Below are positions 1-10,798 of a DNA stretch of 64,000 nucleotides, piece after piece; position 1 is the first letter of the stretch, and the number at the start of each line of letters is the position of its first letter. Origin of the DNA: Oceanimonas pelagia (GTDB taxonomy: Bacteria; Pseudomonadota; Gammaproteobacteria; Enterobacterales; Aeromonadaceae); assembly GCF_030849025.1 (NCBI RefSeq), contig NZ_CP118224.1:1534001-1598000 (forward strand), given 5' to 3'. Both the position numbers and the translations under genes were made by a program. The notes below the pieces were generated by a model. It was not told where the DNA came from. It ran no database searches and was given only the letters and a program-made list of their open reading frames with translations.

Positions 1-1727
1 AAGGTCAGGCCCTGCTCAAACAGACGCAGCCGCGACTGCTGACGGTTCTGGTTATACACCGCCGCCTGAATAAGCCCCGGCCACAGCGATACCCGCATGG
101 CGGACATGTCGGCGGCAATCGGGTTGGGCAGCACCAGGTGCTCGGCCCCCGGGAACAGCAGTTGCTGCTGGGCCGGATCAACAAAGCTGTAGGTAATGGC
201 TTCCTGATAACCGAGATCCACCAGCGCATCCTTGAGCCGGTTCAGCGGCAGCTGCGCCTCGCGGTGGGACGACATGGCCAGACTGGCGCGCGGAGCCACA
301 TTGGGAATCTTGTTGTAGCCGTAGATGCGGGCCACTTCCTCCACCAGATCTTCTTCAATGGCGATGTCAAAGCGGTAGCTCGGCACTACCACGCTCCAGC
401 CCTCGGCGGTGGTGGTCACATCAAGGCCCAGCCGGGTCAGCATTTCGGTGACCTGGCCGGCGTCGATGTCAATGCCGATCAGGCGGTTGAGCTTGTCATG
501 GCGCAGAGCTACGGTGGCGGCCTTGGGCAGATCGGCCTCGGACACCGCCTCGATCACCGGGCCGGCTTCGCCGCCGCAGATGTCCAGCAGCAGCGCGGTA
601 GCCCGCTCCATCACCTTGTGCTGCAGGCGGTAGTCCACGCCACGCTCAAAGCGGTGGGACGAGTCGGTGTGCAGGCCGTAGCTGCGCGCCCGGCCGGTAA
701 TGGCCAGCGGGCTGAAAAAGGCGCATTCCAGCAGCACGTCTTTGGTGTTCTCGGTCACGCCGGTGGCTTCGCCACCGAAGATACCGGCCATGGCCACCGG
801 GCGCTCGCTGTCGGCAATCACCAGGGTGTCGGCATTCAGGGTCACGTCGTTGCCGTCGAGCAGGGTCAGTTTTTCACCCTGCTCCGCCATGCGTACCTGA
901 ATACCGCCCTTGAGGGTAGCCAGGTCAAAGGCGTGCATCGGCTGACCCCATTCCAGCAGCACAAAATTGGTGATGTCGACCACCGGATCGATGCTGCGAA
1001 TGCCGCTGCGGCGCAGTTTTTCCTGCATCCACAGCGGGGTTTCGGCCTGGACGTTGATGTTCTTCACCACCCGGCCCAGGTAACGGGGGCAGGCGGCGGG
1101 CGCGTCCAGACGAATGTCGAGCCGGTCGCCGATGGTCGCCGGCACGGCGGCGATCTCGGGCCAGGCCACGTCCTGATTGTTGAGCACACCCACTTCCCGG
1201 GCCAGGCCGGCAATGCTCAGGCAGTCGGCACGGTTGGGGGTCAGATCCACTTCAATGGTGACGTCGTTGAGGGCCAGGTAGTCACGCACATCGGTGCCGA
1301 TCGGCGCATCGGCGGGCAGTTCGATAATGCCGTCGGACTCCACGTCGATACCCAGCTCACCGTAGGAGCACAGCATGCCGTGAGACGGCTGGCCGCGCAG
1401 CTTGGCTTTCTTGATCTTGAAATCACCGGGCAGCACGGCACCGACCACGGCCACCGCCACTTTCAGACCCTGGCGGCAGTTGGGGGCACCGCAGACGATG
1501 TCGAGCAGCTCGTCACCACCCACATTGACCTTGGTTACCCGCAGCTTGTCGGCGTCCGGGTGCTGACCGCACTCCACCACTTCACCCACGACGACCTGGC
1601 TGAAGTCGCCGGCCACCGGCTCAATACCGTCCACTTCCAGGCCGGCCATGGTGATCTGCTCGGCAAGGGCATCGGCGTTAAGACCGGTGTTGATCCATTC
1701 ATCCAGCCATGATTTTGAAAACTTCAT
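1..1727 (-). CDS. pheT: Phenylalanyl-tRNA synthetase beta subunit, partial
   Basis: The frame starts at an ATG whose complement is at 1725-1727 ([11 protein letters not shown]) and runs off the left edge with no stop, so about 575 N-terminal residues of a subunit usually near 795 are visible. It begins with the tRNA-binding OB-fold typical of PheT ([15 protein letters not shown], then [10 protein letters not shown]). At the left edge it reads [14 protein letters not shown], matching the core of bacterial beta subunits. It pairs with the alpha subunit PheS in a cytoplasmic alpha2beta2 enzyme that charges tRNA-Phe; beta carries the editing domain. It follows pheS after 15 nt, with an AGGAG ribosome site, so the two are co-transcribed. 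Confidence 0.97.
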   Translation of the reverse strand, partial: MKFSKSWLDEWINTGLNADALAEQITMAGLEVDGIEPVAGDFSQVVVGEVVECGQHPDADKLRVTKVNVGGDELLDIVCGAPNCRQGLKVAVAVVGAVLPGDFKIKKAKLRGQPSHGMLCSYGELGIDVESDGIIELPADAPIGTDVRDYLALNDVTIEVDLTPNRADCLSIAGLAREVGVLNNQDVAWPEIAAVPATIGDRLDIRLDAPAACPRYLGRVVKNINVQAETPLWMQEKLRRSGIRSIDPVVDITNFVLLEWGQPMHAFDLATLKGGIQVRMAEQGEKLTLLDGNDVTLNADTLVIADSERPVAMAGIFGGEATGVTENTKDVLLECAFFSPLAITGRARSYGLHTDSSHRFERGVDYRLQHKVMERATALLLDICGGEAGPVIEAVSEADLPKAATVALRHDKLNRLIGIDIDAGQVTEMLTRLGLDVTTTAEGWSVVVPSYRFDIAIEEDLVEEVARIYGYNKIPNVAPRASLAMSSHREAQLPLNRLKDALVDLGYQEAITYSFVDPAQQQLLFPGAEHLVLPNPIAADMSAMRVSLWPGLIQAAVYNQNRQQSRLRLFEQGLT

Positions 1728-1742
1728 TATTGCTCCTGCCGC

Positions 1743-2879
<1,137 letters not shown>

Positions 2880-3236
2880 TTATGCCAGGGCTTCTTTCGC
2901 TTTGGCAACCAAAGCGGTGAAGGTGGCTTTGTCGTGCACGGCGATGTCAGCCAGGATCTTGCGATCGATTTCAACAGAGGCCTTCTTCAGGCCGTTGATG
3001 AAGCGGCTGTAGGACAGACCGTTCTGGCGGGAAGCCGCGTTGATACGGGCAATCCACAGCTGACGGAACTGACGCTTCTTCTGACGACGGTCACGGTAGG
3101 CGTACTGGCCGGCCTTGGTTACCGCTTGTACCGCTACGCGATAAACGCGTGAACGGGCGCCGTAATAACCTTTGGCCTGCTTCAGAATTTTCTTGTGACG
3201 AGCGCGTGCGGTGACACCACGTTTAACTCTTGGCAT
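2880..3236 (-). CDS. rplT: 50S ribosomal protein L20
   Basis: A 118-residue, very basic protein beginning [20 protein letters not shown], the L20 signature. The long basic N-terminal helix binds 23S rRNA early in 50S assembly. The globular C-terminal part includes [19 protein letters not shown]. In E. coli L20 also represses its own operon by binding the rpmI leader; whether that occurs here cannot be read directly. It follows rpmI by 14 nt and shares the infC-rpmI-rplT transcript. Confidence 0.99.
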   Translation of the reverse strand: MPRVKRGVTARARHKKILKQAKGYYGARSRVYRVAVQAVTKAGQYAYRDRRQKKRQFRQLWIARINAASRQNGLSYSRFINGLKKASVEIDRKILADIAVHDKATFTALVAKAKEALA

Positions 3237-3250
3237 TGTTCACTCTCCTC

Positions 3251-3448
3251 TTAAGCGGTGGGCAGCATGGATTTGATCTGGGCAACGTCAGACGCCGCTA
3301 CCAGACACTTACCGCGCAGCTGACGCTTACGCTTGGTGCTTTTCTTGGTGAGGATGTGACGCAGGTGGGACTGCTTGCGCTTGAAGCCACCAGAGCCGGT
3401 CTTCTTGAAGCGCTTGGCAGCGCCCTTGTTGGATTTCATCTTAGGCAT
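3251..3448 (-). CDS. rpmI: 50S ribosomal protein L35
   Basis: A 65-residue protein, the standard L35 length, starting [20 protein letters not shown] and ending in a basic tail. It is a structural protein of the large subunit. It sits between infC and rplT in the conserved order; the 74-nt gap to infC is where bacterial L20/L35 autoregulatory RNA usually lies. The ATG at 3448 is the only sensible start and follows a GGAG-like site. Confidence 0.98.
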   Translation of the reverse strand: MPKMKSNKGAAKRFKKTGSGGFKRKQSHLRHILTKKSTKRKRQLRGKCLVAASDVAQIKSMLPTA

Positions 3449-3522
3449 GAAATACTCCGCATTGTTAATAAAATCAAACAGACAAGGCGAGCCGGACGCA
3501 GCGCCCGGCTACTTGTTAAACC

Positions 3523-4065
3523 TTACTGTTTCTTTTTAGGGGCAAGCACCATCACCGCCTGGCGGCCTTCCAGCTTGGGGAAGGATTCGACCAGAGCCAG
3601 TTCATCGAGATCGCCTTTGATGCGGTTAAGCAAATCGAAGCCGAGCTCCTGGTGCGCCATTTCACGACCGCGGAACCGCAGTGTGACCTTGGCCTTGTTG
3701 CCTTCTTCCAAAAAGCGAACCAGGTTGCGTAGCTTTACCTGATAGTCGCCTTCATCGGTACCGGGACGGAATTTAACTTCCTTCACCTGGATTTGTTTCT
3801 GCTTTTTCTTTTGTTCCTTGGAAGCCTTGCTCTTCTCGTAGAGGAACTTGCCGTAATCCATGATACGGCAAACGGGGGGTTCGGCATTGGGACTGATTTC
3901 CACCAGATCGACGCCCGCCTCGCTGGCAGCGTTCAGTGCCTCATTGATGGACACGACCCCCAATGCTTCACCTTCAAGGCCGACCAGACGAACTTCTTTC
4001 AGTCGGATTTCTTCATTCAGTCGATTGCGGGGAGCGGGCTTGCCCCCTTTTTTGGCGCCTTTTAT
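3523..4065 (-). CDS. infC: Translation initiation factor IF-3 (AUA start)
   Basis: IF-3 binds the 30S subunit, blocks premature 50S joining and proofreads start codons. The visible protein ends [19 protein letters not shown] and contains [21 protein letters not shown], typical of IF-3. The first ATG/GTG/TTG-type codon in frame (TTG, 3963) would drop 34 conserved residues. The full 180-residue E. coli-length protein begins at an AUA codon (complement of 4063-4065): (M)[23 protein letters not shown] lies 7 nt upstream. AUA overlaps the thrS stop as AUAA. E. coli infC uses the rare start AUU, which underlies IF-3 autoregulation; AUA should act in the same way (inference). Confidence 0.95.
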   Translation of the reverse strand: MKGAKKGGKPAPRNRLNEEIRLKEVRLVGLEGEALGVVSINEALNAASEAGVDLVEISPNAEPPVCRIMDYGKFLYEKSKASKEQKKKQKQIQVKEVKFRPGTDEGDYQVKLRNLVRFLEEGNKAKVTLRFRGREMAHQELGFDLLNRIKGDLDELALVESFPKLEGRQAVMVLAPKKKQ

Positions 4066-5996
4066 AACCTATCCTCCACTGTTTTCTTTCCGCGGGTTCG
4101 AATCTCCTGCTGAATGAGCCTTGTCAGCTCTTCAACGTCAAAGGTACCGAGATCCTGCCCTTTCCGGGTACGGACTGCAACCTTGCCGGCCTCGACTTCT
4201 TTGTCGCCGCACACCAGCATGAAGGGTACCCGCTTGAGAGTATGCTCGCGGATTTTAAAGCCAATTTTTTCATTTCTCAAGTCCGCCTTGGCCCGAATGC
4301 CCACATTATTGAGGGACTCGACCAGGTTTTTGGCGTACTCGGCCTGATTATCGGTAATATTGAGCACCACCGCCTGGGTAGGAGCCAGCCAGGTCGGGAA
4401 CAGACCGGCGTATTCCTCGATAAGAATGCCGATGAACCGCTCGATGGAACCCAGGATGGCGCGGTGGATCATCACCGGCACATGACGCTCGTTGTCTTCA
4501 CCCACATAGCTGGCACCCAGGCGCCCCGGCAGCGCGAAGTCGAGCTGAACGGTACCGCACTGCCAGGCCCGGTTGAGGCAGTCGTGCAGGGTAAATTCGA
4601 TCTTGGGACCGTAGAAGGCACCTTCACCCGGCTGCAGCTCATACTCGATGCCATAGGCCTTGAGCGCTTCCTCCAGGGCCAGCTCGGCCTTGTCCCAGAT
4701 CTCGTCGCTGCCGATACGCTGCTCCGGACGGGTGGACAGCTTGACCGCGATATTGGTGAAACCAAAGGTTTCGTAAGTGTCGTAAACCATGCGAATGCAG
4801 GCGGACACTTCACTCTGGATCTGATCTTCGGTGCAGAAGATATGGGCATCGTCCTGAGTGAAGCCACGCACCCGCATCAGGCCGTGCAGGGCGCCGCTGG
4901 GCTCATTGCGGTGGCAGCAACCGAACTCGGCCATGCGCAGAGGCAGATCCCGGTAGGACTTGAGGCCCTGATTGAAGATCTGCACGTGGCCGGGGCAGTT
5001 CATCGGCTTGATGGCGTAATCCCGGCTTTCGGAATGGGTGGTAAACATGTTCTCGGCGTACTTGTCCCAGTGGCCGGACTTCTCCCACAGCACCCGGTCC
5101 ATCATGAAGGGACCCTTGACCTCTTCGTACTGGTATTCCCTGAGCTTGTCGCGTACGAAGGTTTCCAGCTCGCGGAAGATGGTCCAGCCGTCGTTGTGCC
5201 AGAACACCATGCCCGGGGCCTCTTCCTGCATGTGATAGAGGTCGAGCTGCTTGCCAATCTTGCGGTGATCGCGCTTGGCGGCTTCTTCCAGCTGCACCAG
5301 GTAGGCCTTGAGCGACTTCTTGTCGGCCCAGGCGGTGCCGTAAATACGCTGCAGCATCTTGTTTTTGGAGTCACCCCGCCAGTAGGCGCCGGATACCTTC
5401 TGCAGCTTGAAGTGCTGGCAGAAACGCATGTTGGGCACGTGCGGACCCCGGCACATGTCGATGTATTCCTCGTGGTGATACAGGCCGGGCTTGTCGTTCT
5501 GGCTGACATTCTGATCGAGAATTTCGATCTTGTATGGCTCATGCCGACGGGCAAAGGTGTCCCGCGCCTCCTGCCAGCTCACCTTCTTCTTGACCACGGC
5601 GTATTCGGTCTTGGCCAGTTCCAGCATGCGGGCTTCGAGTTTCTGAATGTCTTCCTCGGTGAGGGTGTGTTCGAGATCCACATCGTAATAGAAGCCGTTT
5701 TCGATCACCGGACCAATGGCCATGCGGGTTTCGGGCCACAGCTGCTTGATGGCATGCCCCAGCAGGTGAGCACAGGAGTGGCGAATGATCTCGAGGCCAT
5801 CCTGATCCTTGGCGGTGATAATGGACAGGCTGGCATCGTGGCTGATCAGCTCGCAGGCATCGGCCAGCTCGCCGTCAATGCGGCCGGCGATGCAGGCCTT
5901 GGCCAGGCCCGGACCGATATCCTGAGCCACTTCCATAATGGTGACGGGTTGCTCGAAATGGCGCTGACTGCCATCGGGAAGAGTAATTGTCGGCAT
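4062..5996 (-). CDS. thrS: Threonyl-tRNA synthetase
   Basis: A 644-residue class II synthetase, close to the usual length. It has an N-terminal TGS domain ([22 protein letters not shown]), then the editing domain with the [10 protein letters not shown] histidine motif. The catalytic core includes the zinc-binding Cys/His of [10 protein letters not shown], motif 2 around [15 protein letters not shown], and motif 3 in [17 protein letters not shown]. The anticodon-binding domain is C-terminal. It attaches Thr to tRNA-Thr and clears mischarged Ser. It is first in the minus-strand cluster and its stop overlaps the infC start. E. coli ThrS represses its own mRNA through a tRNA-like leader; the 186-nt region upstream was not resolved for such a structure. 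Confidence 0.98.
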   Translation of the reverse strand: MPTITLPDGSQRHFEQPVTIMEVAQDIGPGLAKACIAGRIDGELADACELISHDASLSIITAKDQDGLEIIRHSCAHLLGHAIKQLWPETRMAIGPVIENGFYYDVDLEHTLTEEDIQKLEARMLELAKTEYAVVKKKVSWQEARDTFARRHEPYKIEILDQNVSQNDKPGLYHHEEYIDMCRGPHVPNMRFCQHFKLQKVSGAYWRGDSKNKMLQRIYGTAWADKKSLKAYLVQLEEAAKRDHRKIGKQLDLYHMQEEAPGMVFWHNDGWTIFRELETFVRDKLREYQYEEVKGPFMMDRVLWEKSGHWDKYAENMFTTHSESRDYAIKPMNCPGHVQIFNQGLKSYRDLPLRMAEFGCCHRNEPSGALHGLMRVRGFTQDDAHIFCTEDQIQSEVSACIRMVYDTYETFGFTNIAVKLSTRPEQRIGSDEIWDKAELALEEALKAYGIEYELQPGEGAFYGPKIEFTLHDCLNRAWQCGTVQLDFALPGRLGASYVGEDNERHVPVMIHRAILGSIERFIGILIEEYAGLFPTWLAPTQAVVLNITDNQAEYAKNLVESLNNVGIRAKADLRNEKIGFKIREHTLKRVPFMLVCGDKEVEAGKVAVRTRKGQDLGTFDVEELTRLIQQEIRTRGKKTVEDRL

Positions 5997-6182
5997 GAAA
6001 TGTCCTTAACAGTGGTGCACCCTACCAAAGCGCACATGTATGTGTTGAAAAAGAATGATGATTCACCACGTTCCCGACCATCTGGCGTTACCTGGCCAGC
6101 CTGGCACGCAATGGGTGTTATCCGGCGGCACAGGTCGGGATGGGCAAGACTATCAGAATTCGGCCTTCACTGCCATGCAGCG

Positions 6183-6632
6183 TCACTCACCGTCCAGCTC
6201 GCCTTCAGCCCTGTGCTTGAGCCAAATAAACCGGCTGTGGGGAATATAAAGCAGATCCGCCACCTGACGCACAATGGCTTCTTCCTGTGGATCCAGCCGG
6301 CCGTCCGCCAGCGCCATGTGCCAAAGGGCCAGCAGAATGGCCTCGCGCTCGGTTACCGGCAGCGCCTTGAGACGGCTGGTAAATTCATACAAAGACACGG
6401 CTTCCTCCTGCTTCGCCCTGCCCTGTTGCAGCCACTCGTGCACTTGTTCCCGAGGCTGGTTGAACAGCCGTCCCAGGAGCACTTCAAGCCGGGCACTCTC
6501 GTCATCACCGGCCTCACCGTCGGCCATCATCACCTCGCTCAGCAACGCCGCCACCGCCACTTCCTGCTCTGGCGGCAGAACCTGCTCGCGCGGTACCAGC
6601 GTCAGCCATTGTTTCAGTCGTTTTATCATCAT
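6183..6632 (-). CDS. TerB-like (tellurite-resistance B fold) protein
   Basis: A 149-residue acidic, helical protein with no signal peptide. Two repeats with an Asp/Glu loop between helices (MMADGEAGDDESARLEVLL near residues 35-53 and ALADGRLDPQEEAIVRQV near 106-123) are the hallmark of TerB/DjlA-type helical bundles. Single TerB-domain proteins of this kind occur widely in Gammaproteobacteria without a ter operon; their role is unknown and metal binding is only suspected. It is divergent from the fructosamine kinase gene, separated by 86 nt. Confidence 0.75.
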   Translation of the reverse strand: MMIKRLKQWLTLVPREQVLPPEQEVAVAALLSEVMMADGEAGDDESARLEVLLGRLFNQPREQVHEWLQQGRAKQEEAVSLYEFTSRLKALPVTEREAILLALWHMALADGRLDPQEEAIVRQVADLLYIPHSRFIWLKHRAEGELDGE

Positions 6633-6718
6633 GATTCCCCTGGTTTGTGTCCCGCCCTTGGGCTACCGCTTTTGACCTATACTGGTGGCAAAACCCGGTA
6701 CCCAGGAGTAAAGATGCC

Positions 6719-7582
6719 ATGTGGCCCGTTATTGCCCGACAGATCAGCGATGCCATCGACACCGAGTTCAATATCTCCGAGCGTACCCCGCTCAGCGGTG
6801 GCGACATCAACCAGGCGTTTCGCATCGGCGATGGCCAGCACAGCTATTTCGTTAAACTCAATGACCGTGCCGCCGTCGATATGTTCCGCGCCGAATGGCT
6901 GAGCCTGGAGCATCTGTTCAACAGCCAGACCCTGAAAGTACCGCGCCCGGTGTGCTGCGGCACCACGGTCAGCAGCAGTTTTCTGGTGCTGGAATACCTG
7001 GAACTCGGCGAGGCACAAGAGCAGGACTGGCACATGCTGGGACGCCAGCTTGCCCACTTGCACAAGGGCTGCACCCAGCCCATGTATGGCTGGGATGAAG
7101 ACAACTTTATCGGCACCACGGTGCAGCCCAACGCCTGGCACAAGAAATGGGCCACCTTTTTTGCCGAGCAACGCATTGGCTGGCAACTGCAACTACTGGA
7201 AGACAAGGGTATTCATTTCGGCGATATCGAGGAAATAGTGGGTGCCATCAAAAACCGCCTGGCCAGCCATCAGCCCACGGCCTGCCTGTTGCACGGGGAT
7301 TTGTGGCGTGGCAACCTTGGTTTTTGTGAACGACAGGGCGTGTTGTTTGATCCGGCCAGCTATTTTGGCGATCGGGAAACCGACATTGCCATGACCGAGC
7401 TGTTTGGCCAGTTTCCCAGCGTGTTTTACCAGGGTTATGACACGGTCTGGCCCCGGGAAGAAGGCTACCGGGCGCGACGGGAGATCTACAACCTCTATCA
7501 CCTGCTCAATCATGTTAATCTGTTCGGTCAGCCATATATTCAGCAGGCCAAGTCCAGCCTGTTAACCATTATTGCCAGCTAG
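6719..7582 (+). CDS. Fructosamine kinase family protein (YniA-like)
   Basis: A 287-residue protein of the fructosamine-3-kinase/aminoglycoside phosphotransferase fold. The nucleotide loop region reads TPLSGGDINQAFRI. The catalytic loop is LLHGDLWRGNLGF and the metal-binding part FDPASYFGDRETDIAM. The family phosphorylates ketosamine adducts on sugars or proteins so that glycation is reversed; the bacterial substrate is usually unproven. The frame is open upstream, but ATG 6719 (MWPVIARQ) has AGGAG ten nt before it and matches the family start. It begins a three-gene run with the FolM-like gene (8 nt gap) and a small Cys protein. Confidence 0.9.
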   Translation: MWPVIARQISDAIDTEFNISERTPLSGGDINQAFRIGDGQHSYFVKLNDRAAVDMFRAEWLSLEHLFNSQTLKVPRPVCCGTTVSSSFLVLEYLELGEAQEQDWHMLGRQLAHLHKGCTQPMYGWDEDNFIGTTVQPNAWHKKWATFFAEQRIGWQLQLLEDKGIHFGDIEEIVGAIKNRLASHQPTACLLHGDLWRGNLGFCERQGVLFDPASYFGDRETDIAMTELFGQFPSVFYQGYDTVWPREEGYRARREIYNLYHLLNHVNLFGQPYIQQAKSSLLTIIAS

Positions 7583-7590
7583 GAGAAGCC

Positions 7591-8337
7591 ATGTCGCAAC
7601 CCGTGGTGTTGATCACCGGCGCCGCCAGGCGTATTGGTGCGGAAATCAGTCGTTGCCTGCATGCCAAGGGATACAGCCTGGTATTGCACTACCACCACAG
7701 TGAACAGGAAGCCAGGTGTCTGGCCAACAGCCTGACCCGGGCCCGCCCGGACACTGTTTGCCTGCTGCAGCAGGATCTGACCCGTCTGGAAGACATCAAC
7801 GCCATGGCCGACCGGGCCCTGGGCTGTTTTGGGCGCATCAGTGCCCTGGTCAATAATGCTTCCGCCTTTTACCCCACCCGCTTGGGTGAGATCACTCCGG
7901 CCCAGTGGCTGGAGCTCTCCGCCACCAACGCCGCCGCCCCCCTGCTGCTGAGCCAGGCCCTGACCCCTGCTCTGAAGCGGGAAAACGGCGCCATCGTCAA
8001 TATGGTGGACATTCACGCCACCAATGGCCTGCGTCATCATCTGCCCTACAGCATGGCCAAAAATGCCCTGGCTACCCTGACCCGGGCACTGGCGGCAGAG
8101 CTGGCCCCCGAAGTGCGGGTGAACGGCATTGCCCCCGGCGCCATTATCTGGCCCGAGCACGAGCTGAACGAGGCGCAGAAACACAGGGTGCTGAACTCGG
8201 TGCCCATGGCTCGTCTGGGCAGCCCGCAGGAAATTGCCGACACCGTCGCCTTTTTGCTGGAGGGGCCGGGCTACCTCACCGGACAGATCATCGCCCTGGA
8301 CGGCGGTCGTTCCTGCCAGAGCCTGCCCGAGGCCTGA
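7591..8337 (+). CDS. folM: FolM-like pteridine reductase (SDR family)
   Basis: A 248-residue short-chain dehydrogenase. The cofactor motif is TGAARRIG; TGxxxRxG rather than TGxxxGxG marks pteridine reductases (PTR1/FolM) that use NADPH. The active-site YxxxK appears as YSMAK and the NAG-like motif as NNAS. FolM reduces dihydromonapterin to tetrahydromonapterin and has dihydrofolate reductase activity in E. coli. The start at 7591 has AGGAG 8 nt upstream and lies just after the kinase stop, so the pair is probably co-transcribed. The symbol rests on family resemblance; a different pteridine substrate is possible. Confidence 0.85.
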   Translation: MSQPVVLITGAARRIGAEISRCLHAKGYSLVLHYHHSEQEARCLANSLTRARPDTVCLLQQDLTRLEDINAMADRALGCFGRISALVNNASAFYPTRLGEITPAQWLELSATNAAAPLLLSQALTPALKRENGAIVNMVDIHATNGLRHHLPYSMAKNALATLTRALAAELAPEVRVNGIAPGAIIWPEHELNEAQKHRVLNSVPMARLGSPQEIADTVAFLLEGPGYLTGQIIALDGGRSCQSLPEA

Positions 8338-8363
8338 CCACGTCTTTTATCAGGAGAACTGCC

Positions 8364-8567
8364 ATGCGTGACTATTTTGAGCAAAGCATTGTCTGCCCCC
8401 ATTGTGGTCACCATACGCGCATCGCGGTTGATGCATCCGGGGGGGATCAGGATTACTACGAAGATTGTCAGGCCTGCTGCAATGCCATGCGTATCCGGCT
8501 TATCTGTCATGAAGACAGTGATGAAGTGGAAGTGCGTGTGGATGCGGACGATGAACAGTACTTCTGA
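8364..8567 (+). CDS. CPXCG-motif cysteine-rich small protein
   Basis: A 67-residue protein starting at ATG 8364 after CAGGAG. It contains VCPHCGHHTRI near the N terminus and a second CQACC cluster, giving four or more Cys fit for one zinc ribbon, and ends in an acidic tail (SDEVEVRVDADDEQYF). The family is common in Gammaproteobacteria and has no known function. It lies 26 nt after the FolM-like gene in the same direction and is followed by an intrinsic terminator, so it ends that transcription unit. Confidence 0.85.
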   Translation: MRDYFEQSIVCPHCGHHTRIAVDASGGDQDYYEDCQACCNAMRIRLICHEDSDEVEVRVDADDEQYF

Positions 8568-8612
8568 TTGTAAGCTCAGCAATTGTATGTTGGCATAATA
8601 TTTTTATGGTAA

Positions 8613-8636
8613 GAAGCCGGGGTTTCCCGGCTTTTC
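8613..8636. terminator. Bidirectional intrinsic terminator
   Basis: An 8-bp stem (8614-8621 with 8626-8633, loop GTTT) ends in TTTT on the plus strand and AA-rich sequence on the other side. It separates the plus-strand Cys-rich gene from the convergent riboflavin synthase gene. Confidence 0.8.
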
Positions 8637-8640
8637 GCCA

Positions 8641-9249
8641 TCAGGCTCGGCTGGCCAGCACCCGCTCCACCGTATCCACAATGGCCTGGGTTTGCGGATC
8701 CACTTCTATGTTGGCCCGGTAACCGGGCTGCACCACGCCCAGGTTGGTGCGAGCCAGGGTTTCGGGTATGAGATGCACCGTAAAGAACTCGGCAGTCACC
8801 TCTCCCAGAGTCAGGCTGATACCATCGATACCGATATACCCCTTGGTAAACAGATATTTGCCCAGGCCAGCCGGCACCGCAAAACGCAGCGTGGTGTTGG
8901 TATCGGTCTCAATGCGCTCGAGCAGCTCGCTCATGCCCATAATGTGTCCCGACATGGCATGGCCGCCAATATCGTCGCCGAAGCGCGCCGCCCGCTCCAG
9001 ATTGACCTTGTCGCCGGTATTCAGCCGACCCAGGTTGGTCACCCGCAGGGTTTCCTGCATCAGATCAAAACTGACCCTGTCGCCGTCGATGGCAGTTACG
9101 GTCAGGCAACAGCCGTTATGGGCCACCGAAGCGCCCAGCTCAAGCCCCGGCAGCAGGGCCGCGGGCAGGCTCACCACGTGGGTACGAAAATCGGCCTTTT
9201 CAATGATGCTCAGCAGGACACCCTGGCCCTGAACAATTCCGGTAAACAT
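8641..9249 (-). CDS. ribE: Riboflavin synthase, alpha chain
   Basis: A 202-residue protein with the two tandem lumazine-binding beta-barrels of riboflavin synthase. The first starts MFTGIVQGQGVLLSI, with AHNGCCLTV containing the Cys near residue 48. The second starts near residue 98 with GHAMSGHIMGMSE and includes LFTKGYIGIDGISLT. It dismutates two 6,7-dimethyl-8-ribityllumazine into riboflavin. It stands alone and is divergent from norM, an arrangement common in this class. No FMN riboswitch was found in the 160-nt gap. The gene is also called ribC in some species. Confidence 0.96.
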   Translation of the reverse strand: MFTGIVQGQGVLLSIIEKADFRTHVVSLPAALLPGLELGASVAHNGCCLTVTAIDGDRVSFDLMQETLRVTNLGRLNTGDKVNLERAARFGDDIGGHAMSGHIMGMSELLERIETDTNTTLRFAVPAGLGKYLFTKGYIGIDGISLTLGEVTAEFFTVHLIPETLARTNLGVVQPGYRANIEVDPQTQAIVDTVERVLASRA

Positions 9250-9409
9250 CGCGTAAATCCATATCGAAGCAGTTTATAATCATGGGAAAAAACGCCGGCA
9301 ACCGTTATATTCACGGCCTGTGGCGATGTTCTCAACATAGTACCACTCCCCGCCTGGTCATCCGCGCCGGCCAGTTACGCCGGCGGCATTTATTCTGAGC
9401 GAGAGAAGC

Positions 9410-10798
9410 ATGTTTCTTACACCTTTCCTGGCCGAAACCCGGCACCTGCTGCGCTTGTGCGGCCCCATCCTGGTGGCCCAGGTAGCCCAGACCACCATGA
9501 GCTTTGTAGATACCGTGATGGCCGGGCAGATCAGCGCCACCGACATGGCGGCGGTAGCGGTGGCCACCAGCTTCTGGTTGCCGATCATTTTGCTGGTGCA
9601 GGGCGTGGTCATGGCACTGACCCCCATCATATCGCAACTCAACGGTGCCCGTCGCCACCAGGAGGTGGCCGGCGCCGTGCACCAGGGCTTCTGGCTGACC
9701 TTGCTGGTCATGCTGCCTGCCTGGCTGGCGCTGTATTTTTCGCCCATGGTGCTGCACTGGATGGAGGTGGAACCGCTGCTGGCGGAAAAGACCACGGGTT
9801 ACCTGCACGGCATTCTCTGGGGCATGCCCGCCTACGCCCTGTACCAGGTGTTGCGCAACTTCAGCGAGGGGCTGTCCCATACCCGCCCCACCATGGTCAT
9901 TGGCTTTATTGGCCTGGCAGTGAACGTGCCCGCCAACTATATACTGATCCACGGCAAGCTGGGCCTGCCCCGGCTGGGCGGCGTGGGCTGTGGCTATGCC
10001 TCGGCACTGGTGTTCTGGGCCATGCTGATTGCCATGGTGGTGTATACTCAGCGGTCCGCCCTGCTGAACCGCTTCGGCGTATTTACCGCCCTTGTTGCTC
10101 CCGACATGGCCCGCATCGGGCGCATCTTTCGGCTGGGCTTTCCCATTGCCATGGCCATTTTCTGCGAAGTCACCCTTTTTACCGTGGTGGCCCTGCTGCT
10201 GGCTCCCCTGGGGGCCGATGTGGTGGCCGGACACCAGATTGCCATCAATTTTTCCAGCCTGATCTTTATGCTGCCCCTGAGCCTTGGCATGGCACTGACC
10301 ATTCGCGTGGGCCACAGCCTGGGCGAAGGGCTGGCGGAACAGGCCAGAATGGCAAGCATGGCCGGCATTGGCTTTGGTGCCCTGCTGGCAATCGCCACGG
10401 CCCTGGCCACCGCCCTCTCCCGCCACTGGATAAGCGGCATTTATACCGATAATGGCTACGTGCTCGAGCTGGCCGCCAGCCTGCTGTTGCTGGCCTCCCT
10501 CTACCAGATATCCGACTCGGTGCAGGTGATCACCGCCGCCGCCCTGCGGGGCTACAAGGATACCCAGGTGATTTTTTACATCACCCTGGTGGCCTACTGG
10601 CTGTGTGGCCTGCCGGTGGGCATGGTACTGGGACTGACCAACTGGCTGGTGCCGGCCATGGGCCCTCACGGTTTCTGGCTGGGTTTTCTGGTAGGCTTGA
10701 CCATAGCGGCTTGTTTGTTGATATGGCGGTTACGTACGATTTATGAAAGGGTCCATCATCGCGATAACGCTGGCCTGCCTCTGGTTGACGGGCTGTAA
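9410..10798 (+). CDS. norM: NorM-type MATE multidrug efflux protein
   Basis: A 462-residue inner-membrane protein with about twelve hydrophobic segments in two halves. It opens MFLTPFLAETRHLLRLCGPI and contains the MATE signatures VAQTTMSFVDTVMAGQ in the first half and VVAGHQIAINFSSLIF in the second. NorM exchanges Na+ or H+ for cationic drugs and fluoroquinolones. The ATG at 9410 follows GAGAGAAGC. Its last 56 nt overlap the next lipoprotein gene in another frame, implying co-transcription. Confidence 0.92.
   Translation: MFLTPFLAETRHLLRLCGPILVAQVAQTTMSFVDTVMAGQISATDMAAVAVATSFWLPIILLVQGVVMALTPIISQLNGARRHQEVAGAVHQGFWLTLLVMLPAWLALYFSPMVLHWMEVEPLLAEKTTGYLHGILWGMPAYALYQVLRNFSEGLSHTRPTMVIGFIGLAVNVPANYILIHGKLGLPRLGGVGCGYASALVFWAMLIAMVVYTQRSALLNRFGVFTALVAPDMARIGRIFRLGFPIAMAIFCEVTLFTVVALLLAPLGADVVAGHQIAINFSSLIFMLPLSLGMALTIRVGHSLGEGLAEQARMASMAGIGFGALLAIATALATALSRHWISGIYTDNGYVLELAASLLLLASLYQISDSVQVITAAALRGYKDTQVIFYITLVAYWLCGLPVGMVLGLTNWLVPAMGPHGFWLGFLVGLTIAACLLIWRLRTIYERVHHRDNAGLPLVDGL

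Noticed and set aside
138..1712. Long plus-strand open frame opposite pheT
   Set aside because: Mirror of the real minus-strand gene; composition rich in His/Gly/Gln, typical of antisense GC-rich frames, and no family resemblance.
9250..9409. FMN riboswitch before ribE
   Set aside because: No conserved RFN-element motifs in this gap.
9332..10669. Long minus-strand frame opposite norM
   Set aside because: Low-complexity His/Gln/Gly sequence; the plus-strand frame is a clear MATE transporter.
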